A DNA stretch of 62,652 bases. Source: an uncultured Legionella sp. GTDB taxonomy: Bacteria > Pseudomonadota > Gammaproteobacteria > Legionellales > Legionellaceae. Position numbers and translations under genes: made by a program. A model generated the notes under the pieces. It saw nothing but the letters and a program-made list of their open reading frames with translations. It did no database searches and was not told the DNA's origin. How positions within the stretch are numbered: position 1 is the first letter of the stretch; every line of letters begins with the position of its first letter. The stretch is taken from positions 1 to 62,652 of the forward strand of contig CAMFHA010000002.1 of assembly GCA_945952115.1 (NCBI GenBank), given 5' to 3'. Below, one piece after another: positions 35,173-42,760 of this stretch.

Positions 35173-35254
35173 ACCCGACATCTTCCAATTAGCCTTAAGT
35201 TTTTGTTGACTATATAGTCAACAAAAACTTAAGGCTAATTGGAAGATGTCGGGT
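35173..35254. repeat. 82-bp perfect palindrome
   Basis: The arms of 41 bp (35173-35213 and 35214-35254) are exactly inverted about the centre ACTATATAGT. The sequence begins ACCCGACATCTTCCAATTAG. With no spacer it can form a cruciform. It lies about 55 bp upstream of ispB. Confidence 0.9.
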
Positions 35255-35310
35255 TGACAATTCGCATCATGAGCCTTAGCATTCCAAGATTAAGTGTTTG
35301 AGGATATACA

Positions 35311-36279
35311 ATGTCTATTGACCGTTTACGTGCCCTAGTAAGTAAAGATTTTGACGCGGTTAATCATCTCATTATTGACAAAATCCAATCAGATGTTGGT
35401 TTAATCCAAGATCTCTCTCAGCATATAGTAGAAAGTGGAGGTAAACGCTTACGCCCTCTTCTAGTACTACTAACTAGTAATGCTTGCGGTTATCAAGGAA
35501 CCAATCATATTGCTCTTGCTGCAATGATTGAATTTTTTCATACTGCTACCTTACTACATGATGATGTAGTAGATGAATCAACTCTTCGACGAGGGAGAGA
35601 AACTGCAAATAGCATATGGGGAAGTAAAGCCAGTGTTTTAGTTGGTGATTATCTTTTGACTCAATCTGTAAAATTAATGGTGCAAGTAGGCAATCCAGCT
35701 ATTCTTGATTTAATCGCAGATACTTCTCATCAAATTAGTTGTGGAGAGGTAAAGCAATTAATGAATCGGCATAATCCGGGTTTAGAATTTGCGGATTATT
35801 TTGATGTCATTCGCTCCAAAACAGCTTTATTATTTGCCACAGCAGCGTGTATCGGCCCGATTCTTAGCGATGCTCCTCAAACGATTCGCGATAATTTATA
35901 CGCCTATGGCCTCCATTTAGGCAATGCATTTCAATTAATTGATGATGCACTTGATTATTGCTCAGATGCTAAAACCATGGGAAAAAATGTCGGTGATGAT
36001 TTAGCCGATGGAAAAGCAACTTTACCTCTTATTCATGCGTTAAAACATGGCAACGAGCTACAAAAAACACAAATTAAAGAAAGCTTAAAAGAAGGTAATT
36101 TAAACCATTTATCTGAAATTCTTACTACAATTAAAGAAACTGACGCTATTGCATATACTAAAAAAATCGCTACCCAAGAAATTGATTTAGCCTTAACTGC
36201 ATTGATGGTTCTTCCTTCATCAGAATATAAAGAAGCACTCATTGAGCTTGCACATTTTGCAGTAAAAAGAGCATATTAG
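35311..36279 (+). CDS. ispB: Octaprenyl diphosphate synthase
   Basis: A trans-polyprenyl synthase of 322 residues making the quinone side chain. The first aspartate-rich motif is LLHDDVVDESTLRRG and the second is LIDDALDYCSD. GGKRLRPLLVLL precedes the first, as usual. The small residues before the first DDxxD fit a long-chain enzyme. The chain length made (C40 or other) cannot be read from the sequence. A GAGGAT ribosome-binding site lies upstream. An 82-bp palindrome lies just before it. Confidence 0.93.
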   Translation: MSIDRLRALVSKDFDAVNHLIIDKIQSDVGLIQDLSQHIVESGGKRLRPLLVLLTSNACGYQGTNHIALAAMIEFFHTATLLHDDVVDESTLRRGRETANSIWGSKASVLVGDYLLTQSVKLMVQVGNPAILDLIADTSHQISCGEVKQLMNRHNPGLEFADYFDVIRSKTALLFATAACIGPILSDAPQTIRDNLYAYGLHLGNAFQLIDDALDYCSDAKTMGKNVGDDLADGKATLPLIHALKHGNELQKTQIKESLKEGNLNHLSEILTTIKETDAIAYTKKIATQEIDLALTALMVLPSSEYKEALIELAHFAVKRAY

Positions 36280-36319
36280 AACTAAGAACTAATTAATTAG
36301 GTACTTTCTCTACATCCCT

Positions 36320-37534
36320 ATGAGCCATTTAATTGATATTTCCTTATTAAAAACTAATCGTGACTATTATCTACTTTATTACGGTCAGTTTATTTCTTTT
36401 ATTGGCACAATGATAACAGCTGTCGCACTACCATGGCAGATTTATCAATTAACCCACTCTACTTTAATGGTTGGTCTATTAAGTTTGGCACAATTACTTC
36501 CTTTGTTAATCACTGCATTATTAGGTGGTGTATTTGCCGACCGTTACAACCGACGCCAATTAGTCATATTGAGTGAGTGTATTCTTATGGCAGGCTGTGC
36601 GACCCTAGTAATGAATGCAAATCTATCTAACCCGAATTTAAAAGTGATTTATCTTGTATCAGCAATTATGTCGGCAATCACTGGACTGCATCGACCTGCG
36701 TTTGAAAGCATGACACAGCAACTAGTTACTGCACAAAATTACAAAGCCGTCGGAGTTCTGGCAAGTTTTAAATTTAGTTTTTGTATGATTTCAGGCCCAG
36801 CTATAGGTGGGTTTCTTATTGCACGATATGGAGTTATTTTAACATATATTGTGGATTTGATAACTTTTTTGGCTTCATTAATCATGCTTAGCTTAATGAA
36901 GCCCCTTAAAAAAATAACCACTTCAAAGCATCCTCCTGTTATCAAATCGTTAAATGAAGGCTTAAAATTTTCTATCAGTCGACAAGAATTGATGGGCAGT
37001 TATCTCGTGGATTTCCTCGCCATGATTTTTGCTATGCCAAATGCTTTATTTCCCGCAATTGCACAATCATTAGGTGGCGCAACCACTCTAGGATTATTAT
37101 ATGCCTCACCTGCTGTAGGTGCTCTTTTAATCTCTTTTTTTAGTGGGTGGACTTCTAATATAAAACAATATGGAAAAGCTATTGCCATTGCTGCAGGATT
37201 TTGGGGAATGAGCATTATTGGATTTGGGATGAGTACCAATCTATTTGTAGCACTATTCTTTTTAGCACTCTCCGGTGCTTTTGATGCAATTAGTGGTATT
37301 TTTAGAAGTACGTTATGGAATAATGTTATCCCACATCATTATCGTGGTCGTTTAGCAGGAATAGAAATGATTAGCTACATGGGTGGCCCCAAATTGGGCG
37401 ATACTCGCGCAGGTGCAGTCGCTTCCTTGTTTAGTATTACCACAGCGACTATTTCAGGTGGGGTACTTTGTATCATTGGAATAACTGCTTGTTGCTTTTT
37501 CATGCCTAAATTTTGGAACTATAAAAACCAATAA
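36320..37534 (+). CDS. MFS transporter, EntS-like
   Basis: A 12-segment major-facilitator protein of 404 residues. Motif A is GGVFADRYNRRQLV between segments 2 and 3, and a related motif occurs in the second half. The overall form (FIGTMITAVALPWQIYQLTH and segments with GLHRPAFESM) resembles the MFS group that includes the enterobactin exporter EntS. The substrate cannot be read from the sequence. It is 40 bp downstream of ispB, in the same direction, and may share its transcript. Confidence 0.88.
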   Translation: MSHLIDISLLKTNRDYYLLYYGQFISFIGTMITAVALPWQIYQLTHSTLMVGLLSLAQLLPLLITALLGGVFADRYNRRQLVILSECILMAGCATLVMNANLSNPNLKVIYLVSAIMSAITGLHRPAFESMTQQLVTAQNYKAVGVLASFKFSFCMISGPAIGGFLIARYGVILTYIVDLITFLASLIMLSLMKPLKKITTSKHPPVIKSLNEGLKFSISRQELMGSYLVDFLAMIFAMPNALFPAIAQSLGGATTLGLLYASPAVGALLISFFSGWTSNIKQYGKAIAIAAGFWGMSIIGFGMSTNLFVALFFLALSGAFDAISGIFRSTLWNNVIPHHYRGRLAGIEMISYMGGPKLGDTRAGAVASLFSITTATISGGVLCIIGITACCFFMPKFWNYKNQ

Positions 37535-37724
37535 AATCTTATTAAACTTCCTTAACCCGCGATCTCAAAATTAGCTTCTGTTCTATACTAAATTATATTA
37601 AATTAAAAAGAGTTGCTACTCTCATTCTATAATAGATTTCTTCGGAAACTGTTAGTAATGCGACAAAGAGTAATTAAGAGTTTAATGGCACTAAGTTAAG
37701 AATTTATTTTTAAGGAGTAAAGAA

Positions 37725-38858
37725 ATCTTTAAGAAACATCCAATTGAAACCTATGTATTAATTATTCTTCCTATTCTCTGGATTGTAATTTCAGGTTTTT
37801 TTGAAAAACCATTATTTTCACTTCTAAGTACTGAAAATGGAAATCTATGGTCAAGAAGTCTATTTTTTGGCGGAGATATGCTGCGAATAGGTTTCGCTGT
37901 TTTTTATTTTTATCTTTATATAAAATTATTTATTTGGCTAAACCAAATAACTCGCAACAAATTATTTAAAGAATCAATACACTCAAACACCGATATGAGG
38001 AAATTTATCGCGAGTTTTATTTATATTACTATGGCTATTTGTCTCTCTACTCTCTTGCTCGTGTTTACTGTGAAACAATCTTCTTTAGCTTCCTCTCAAG
38101 CTGATATGGTTTCCTCTAGCGAATTATTTATGAAAATGGATAGGGCTCTTATACCTTCTGATCCGCGTTTATGGTTAATTGATCTTTTTACACATACTAA
38201 ATTAGATTTTTTGCTAACCTATATTTACCGCAAAATAGATTGGGTTTTTGCTTTTATTCTTGTAGCGCTTTTATTGTTCCAGAAAACACTATTTCGTAAA
38301 TACATTCTTGCCTTTTTTCTTGCCCCCACCTTGGCTCTGCCTATTTGGTTAGCGTGGCCTGCAGTTACTCCTAATGAAATGTACCGCAATAATATGTTTC
38401 ATATTCCATCGATTGATAAAATTCAAGAAGTATATAAACAAGTACCTTTAGGATATCATCTCGACAAATTCATGAATTATGTGGAAGGGCATATTGAAAA
38501 TCCTAAACAGGAATATCCTCTAGTGTCTACCAATCCAAGTATGCATGTCTGCTGGGGCTTTCTTATTACTTATTTTGCTATTCTTTTATGGCGCCCATTA
38601 GGATTTATTTTCATTCCCTGGTTGTTGCTAACTTGTGTATCGACAATCTATACCTTTCAACATTATCTGATTGATGTTCCAGCGGGTATTCTCTGTGGGT
38701 TAATAACTATTATATTCACTAATTATCTTTTCAACTATGAAAGAAAATACTATACCGGCAATTATAGTTCGCTTTATTTTTTAGATGTTTTACAAGAAGA
38801 TATAAAAAGATGTATTCCTTATTTGAAAACATCGAGAGACAAAAGAACTATTAGTTAG
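37725..38858 (+). CDS. PAP2-type phosphatase-family membrane protein, probable AUC start
   Basis: The clear part begins at the ATG at 37878 (326 residues). The frame is open well upstream and encodes a good N-terminus, IFKKHPIETYVLIILPILWI and further, from 37725. AAGGAG lies seven bases before codon ATC at 37725, and no ATG, GTG or TTG is in frame there. I therefore prefer an ATC start (377 residues). At least six hydrophobic segments are seen. PAP2 features are SMHVCWGFLI with the conserved histidine and QHYLIDVPAGILCG (H...D) near the end. It could remove phosphate from lipids. Confidence 0.75.
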   Translation: MFKKHPIETYVLIILPILWIVISGFFEKPLFSLLSTENGNLWSRSLFFGGDMLRIGFAVFYFYLYIKLFIWLNQITRNKLFKESIHSNTDMRKFIASFIYITMAICLSTLLLVFTVKQSSLASSQADMVSSSELFMKMDRALIPSDPRLWLIDLFTHTKLDFLLTYIYRKIDWVFAFILVALLLFQKTLFRKYILAFFLAPTLALPIWLAWPAVTPNEMYRNNMFHIPSIDKIQEVYKQVPLGYHLDKFMNYVEGHIENPKQEYPLVSTNPSMHVCWGFLITYFAILLWRPLGFIFIPWLLLTCVSTIYTFQHYLIDVPAGILCGLITIIFTNYLFNYERKYYTGNYSSLYFLDVLQEDIKRCIPYLKTSRDKRTIS

Positions 38859-38932
38859 ATTTAAATACAAATAAAATGATTTATTTTTGCTCATTTCGTA
38901 CAAAATAATGTATAATATGCTGTCTTGTAATG

Positions 38933-39012
38933 ATACTAAATTTTAAACGAAGAGCATTTGAATTAGGCAAAAAACCATACATTAAGTACGGAATAAAGCC
39001 GAGAGAGAAATG
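38933..39012. repeat. Degenerate copy related to family D
   Basis: TACTAAATTTTAAACGAAGA followed by GCATTTGAATTAGGC, then TACATTAAGTACGGAATAAA and GCCGAG, parallels TAAGTTTTAGACGAGGCGCA in the copy at 8983-9106. It shows many changes and lacks the terminal arms. It lies directly upstream of the gene at 39030. Confidence 0.45.
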
Positions 39013-39029
39013 TTCTATTTTGAGAAAAA

Positions 39030-39785
39030 ATGATGTTCACTCTATTTGAATCCCCAAAACAAGTATTCCCTCAAGCCCATCTAGACATTGTAACTCAAAT
39101 AGTTCAATTAACGGGAGTCCCCGTTGATTCTTCAGTAAGAGTATCCCGAGCTGACTTACAACTTGCTGACGATCATTGTATACATATTGATATTGGCGGA
39201 GAAGGCCTTAATGAACATATGGGTTATATCTCTGGTTTTCCAAATTCGATTAATCTTAATGCCATGACTTATCAAAGTAATGGACATAATATTCCTATTC
39301 CAAATTTAGTGCAACTTGATAGCTGGTTTAAGAATCCTTCTTATCCTTTTGCTGATGATTTTGCTGATTATATTACAATCCAAAACGCACCTCTTACAGA
39401 AAAGAATGTAACAGAAATAGCCCGATGTTTACGCCCTGGCGGAGTTGTTGAGTTGTGGATTGATGATGCATTCCTAAAAAAAATGCATCAATTGGCTGAA
39501 TTACTCCAATCTCGAGTCGAACTGGATTCGCTTGATCAATTCGGCGGCACTACTGGCTCAAAAAAATTTAAGATTATTTCCAATATACCTTTAGATTTGG
39601 AAAATAAAGTGGTTAGAATTCCTATACCTCAAACAGATGCCCTGGCAAAAATCACTACTGAAACTCAAGTAATTCGTGAATATTTTGCAAGAACTTTTTT
39701 CTCAAGGCTTAACCGAAAAAGCATCACTTATCCAGAGACTCTTTCTTATGAATCAAGCCCCACGACTATGTCTTTAACAGAATAA
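39030..39785 (+). CDS. Methyltransferase-like protein, unassigned
   Basis: A 251-residue soluble protein. Residues about 52-60 (HIDIGGEGL) look like a class-I methyltransferase glycine loop. DDFADYITIQNAPLTEKNVT followed by EIARCLRPGGVVELWIDD matches the later beta-strand/'LRPGG' motif of the same fold. The rest is not recognisable to me, and the substrate is unknown. It is followed by a strong terminator. Confidence 0.7.
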   Translation: MMFTLFESPKQVFPQAHLDIVTQIVQLTGVPVDSSVRVSRADLQLADDHCIHIDIGGEGLNEHMGYISGFPNSINLNAMTYQSNGHNIPIPNLVQLDSWFKNPSYPFADDFADYITIQNAPLTEKNVTEIARCLRPGGVVELWIDDAFLKKMHQLAELLQSRVELDSLDQFGGTTGSKKFKIISNIPLDLENKVVRIPIPQTDALAKITTETQVIREYFARTFFSRLNRKSITYPETLSYESSPTTMSLTE

Positions 39786-39808
39786 TAATACGGGACTTGT
39801 GAGAAAAG

Positions 39809-39854
39809 CTCCCTCATTAAATAAAACATTCTTTTATTTAATGAGGGAGTTTTT
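39809..39854 (+). terminator. Intrinsic terminator
   Basis: CTCCCTCATTAAATAAAA (39809-39826) pairs with TTTTATTTAATGAGGGAG (39832-39849), around a 5-bp loop, followed by TTTTT. It ends the gene at 39030-39785. Confidence 0.88.
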
Positions 39855-39906
39855 GTAAAGCCTGTAATAGCAACGCTTTCTTTCCACAAAGCTTAAGAAA
39901 TCCTCT

Positions 39907-40314
39907 TTATACACTGTGAGCTATGCTAGGAGAAGATAACTCAGGCTCTTTCTCTTTTTTATTAAAATAACTACTTGCAGCCCGGGTAAAAATAGCTGCC
40001 AAATTAATAAAAAAAGAAATAAGTGCAAAGCTAGCTGCTAAAATAAAACCGCCAAAATGATTTCCAAATGCATTAAAACTAGAAAGAGATTTAGTTTCTT
40101 CGAGCCGAACTGTATGCTTTAATCCTTTTACTAAATAAAATGCGGCAGCACATGCATCACAAGCAGCGATAAAACTTCCAGCTAAAGGCGCACTCACAGG
40201 TGATAGGAGTTGTAATCCCAAATCATTCCAAGAACGATAAGGAGTAAAAAAACCGGTTGGATTTTGTTTGTGCTTTGCTCTAACTTCTTTAATAAATTCT
40301 TCATAAAAAGACAT
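39907..40314 (-). CDS. Small membrane protein, unassigned
   Basis: A 135-residue protein. The N-terminal half includes TPYRSWNDLGLQLLSPVSAP, then AGSFIAACDACAAAFYLVKG, a moderately hydrophobic stretch. A strong membrane segment occurs at about 93-115 (FILAASFALISFFINLAAIF), with a Lys/Glu/Ser-rich tail. It resembles the gene at 23089-23457 in layout. It lies downstream of the 577-residue gene, in the same orientation but with about 80 bp between. Confidence 0.65.
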   Translation of the reverse strand: MSFYEEFIKEVRAKHKQNPTGFFTPYRSWNDLGLQLLSPVSAPLAGSFIAACDACAAAFYLVKGLKHTVRLEETKSLSSFNAFGNHFGGFILAASFALISFFINLAAIFTRAASSYFNKKEKEPELSSPSIAHSV

Positions 40315-40392
40315 AAATACACCAAATTTAAAATATAATTAAAGCCTAAACCATTGGTTTAGGCTCAATATACTAGTAAAAGGTAATAGACT

Positions 40393-42126
40393 TTATACTT
40401 TCATCTCAACTGTGGCAGTAGAGGTATTATCTTGCTCTTTATTCTTTTCACGAACAACGGCTGCATTTTCTTTACTCAAAGTATTGAGAAAAGTATTATT
40501 ATTTGAACTTGCAGTTACTTGTGGCTGTGTAGAAGATGTAGCAGCAAAAAAACCAGTGCTCATCGATGAAATAAGCGAACAAAGTGTATCGTAAAAAGCT
40601 CTGCAACTCTCTACTAAAAATTGAACACTAAAAACCGTTACTTCTGGTTGTGTAACAAGCGTAGTAACAACAAAACCATCACCAGACTTAATAAGAGAAG
40701 GAAGCCCTTGATAAAATGCTTTACAGTTATCTGCTAATAGTTTAATAACTTGCTCTAACTCAGTAGTAATCTGTCCTATTAGACCTTTTAATTTTGTATC
40801 TTTGTTAATCTCCGCTCTAGTAGCAACAAAACTATTATTAAACGATCGCGCAAATACATCAAACATCTCAATAAAAGTCACTCCTGGATTTTCTTTTGTC
40901 ATGCCAGCAGCAATTTTTGCAGCAAGATCAGGAGCATAACCTATACAAATAGAAGGAGTACCCTCATAGCCTGTTATGTTAAGTTCTTGAATAAAATTCT
41001 TTTTCCATTGCTTTTCTGAGCTTTCATTATCCTTCAAGAAAGCAACGACTGCTTGAGCTTCATCAGCGGTAACTTTAGGAAATCGACTAGTCATCATCGC
41101 ACAAAGTCTTGTTGCAGCACGTTCTGTAGGCTCTTCAGGATTCAAGCCAAATTGTTGAGCTCTTTCTTTAACTACCTCATCATACGCCTGAACTGGAGTC
41201 ATCTTACCGGTAGCTACTTGCCCTGCAATACCCAAAATTTTTGACATAAAACCAATAATGAAGTTATTCCAAAACACATCTGCTCTTTTACCTTGAGCAT
41301 TTAATAAAGGCTCACCGCTTACCACATAAGTATTTCCACGAATACTTCCCATATCAAGAAGGTGAAATGCTGCATACATAGCAGGATCAAAATCAATACC
41401 GCCATCTCGTACAACTTTTGCAAACTCTCCTGGTGTTCCTTCAAGTTGGAAAATTCTTCCAGGATTAATAGCACCAGCAAGACCACCAAGAACTAAATTA
41501 CGTTGTTTAGGATTTAATTTAGCAAAGTTGGGATATAGTTCTGTAATCAAAGCTTCATTTTTAGAAGTAAGAATTGCCCAAGCAAATTCATCATGTTCTT
41601 TTAAGTCCAGCTCTAAACCATGTTTCTGAGCAGCACTCTTTATTTTATCCTGAAATTCTTTAATTTTTGCCAAATCATGAATTCCAAGTAAAATTACTAG
41701 TGCTTGAAGTTTTTCAGCATCCACGTTCTTTTGTAGAATTTTCGTAGAAACAGAAAAATCAATATTCTCTTCAGCACCATCCTTTTTAATTGCTTTATAG
41801 ATATACTGCTGAATTAAACGAAAATTAGCTTCACTTAAACCAAAAAAAGTATTTACATCACCATTTAACACGCCATGCAGTTGTACTTCTCCAAAGCCTG
41901 TTCTGTCATATTCAGCATGTTGTTTCCCTTCTAATTCTTGAGAAATAGTAATCGCAAGACTGCCTTCAACCTCACCCTCTTTCTTAGGATATCTTTGTTC
42001 TGGATAATCTTTAATAGGTGTGCCTTTAAGTTCATCAAATGACTCTTTTAATGGACCATTTTTTAACGCGCTTACAAACTCAAGACCAGACTTAGTCTGA
42101 TATGCTAGATCTAAGATGTTTGACAT
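40393..42126 (-). CDS. Large cytosolic protein with possible HD-like core, effector candidate
   Basis: A 577-residue protein with no signal peptide. In the middle region, LQALVILLGIHDLAKIKEF contains an HD pair with D/K spacing like HD phosphohydrolases. EHDEFAWAIL and YAAFHLLDMGSIRGN may supply further histidines and aspartates of such a site. The metal site is not certain. The C-terminal 130 residues are Ser/Thr-rich and end in a charged stretch (REKNKEQDNTSTATVEMKV), which could serve as a translocation signal. No close family is known to me. Confidence 0.6.
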   Translation of the reverse strand: MSNILDLAYQTKSGLEFVSALKNGPLKESFDELKGTPIKDYPEQRYPKKEGEVEGSLAITISQELEGKQHAEYDRTGFGEVQLHGVLNGDVNTFFGLSEANFRLIQQYIYKAIKKDGAEENIDFSVSTKILQKNVDAEKLQALVILLGIHDLAKIKEFQDKIKSAAQKHGLELDLKEHDEFAWAILTSKNEALITELYPNFAKLNPKQRNLVLGGLAGAINPGRIFQLEGTPGEFAKVVRDGGIDFDPAMYAAFHLLDMGSIRGNTYVVSGEPLLNAQGKRADVFWNNFIIGFMSKILGIAGQVATGKMTPVQAYDEVVKERAQQFGLNPEEPTERAATRLCAMMTSRFPKVTADEAQAVVAFLKDNESSEKQWKKNFIQELNITGYEGTPSICIGYAPDLAAKIAAGMTKENPGVTFIEMFDVFARSFNNSFVATRAEINKDTKLKGLIGQITTELEQVIKLLADNCKAFYQGLPSLIKSGDGFVVTTLVTQPEVTVFSVQFLVESCRAFYDTLCSLISSMSTGFFAATSSTQPQVTASSNNNTFLNTLSKENAAVVREKNKEQDNTSTATVEMKV

Positions 42127-42760
42127 ATAACATTCCTATAGTAGTTGAAAGACTTTGCATAAAATACATGTTGGCTCAGTATTTTATATTGTATATATAG
42201 CCTCATTTGCTTTTCAAAAATAAAACAAAAAGACCATTAATATTTTATCTTGATCATTTTAAGGTCATAGATAATAATATGGTTTTATTTAATTTGCAAT
42301 ATATTTGCTGTATTTGCCAAGGTAAATGCATCTAAATTTTGAGCACTAAAAGCGTCTCTGTTGCCTACGTGCTGTGCTTTATGCACAGCATCCAGATGGC
42401 CATGAAGTGAGATAGAAGCTGCGCATAAAGCGCAGAACGTTGGTATTTTGGATTTATAATAGACGTCTTTCGAAACTCGCTGCAGAGAGCAAAGTGCGAA
42501 GAAACTCGGAGCGGAGAACCGGAGTGTACACGCAAGTACATGAGGATTCGAGCACCGAATCGACGAAGCAATTTGCTTCTGCAGTAGAGTTTCGAAAGAA
42601 GTCTAATGTACGTTTAGATGTGTTTATCCTGTAATCACTTGGATATTTCAGGTGGAAGAATGCAGAGAATTACCTGTAACACCCTTTAAACCAATCTTTC
42701 TTGCAGTGATATTAACAAGATTGAACCGCATTCAATCGTCACTTTAGTCATATTATTTTA
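42127..42760. other. Repeat-rich gap without a gene
   Basis: These 634 bp hold an AT-rich upstream part and short inverted words (GTGCTTTATGCACAG and CTGCGCATAAAGCGCAG). The family-B element lies at 42459-42606. Frames that can be read here are part of these repeats and show no family similarity. Confidence 0.6.
42459..42606. repeat. Palindromic element family B, copy 2 (148 bp)
   Basis: It begins ATAGACGTCTTTCGAAACTC and ends GAGTTTCGAAAGAAGTCTAA. The middle contains ACTCGGAGCGGAGAACCGGA and GTGTACACGCAAGTACATGA, as in copy 1 at 7741-7888. Equal length indicates a defined element. The truncated copy at 46800-46865 keeps only the left half. Confidence 0.88.

Noticed and set aside
42365..42634. 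Short frames inside 42365-42634
   Set aside because: They are readings of the family-B element and neighbouring inverted words, and resemble those at 7752-7967.
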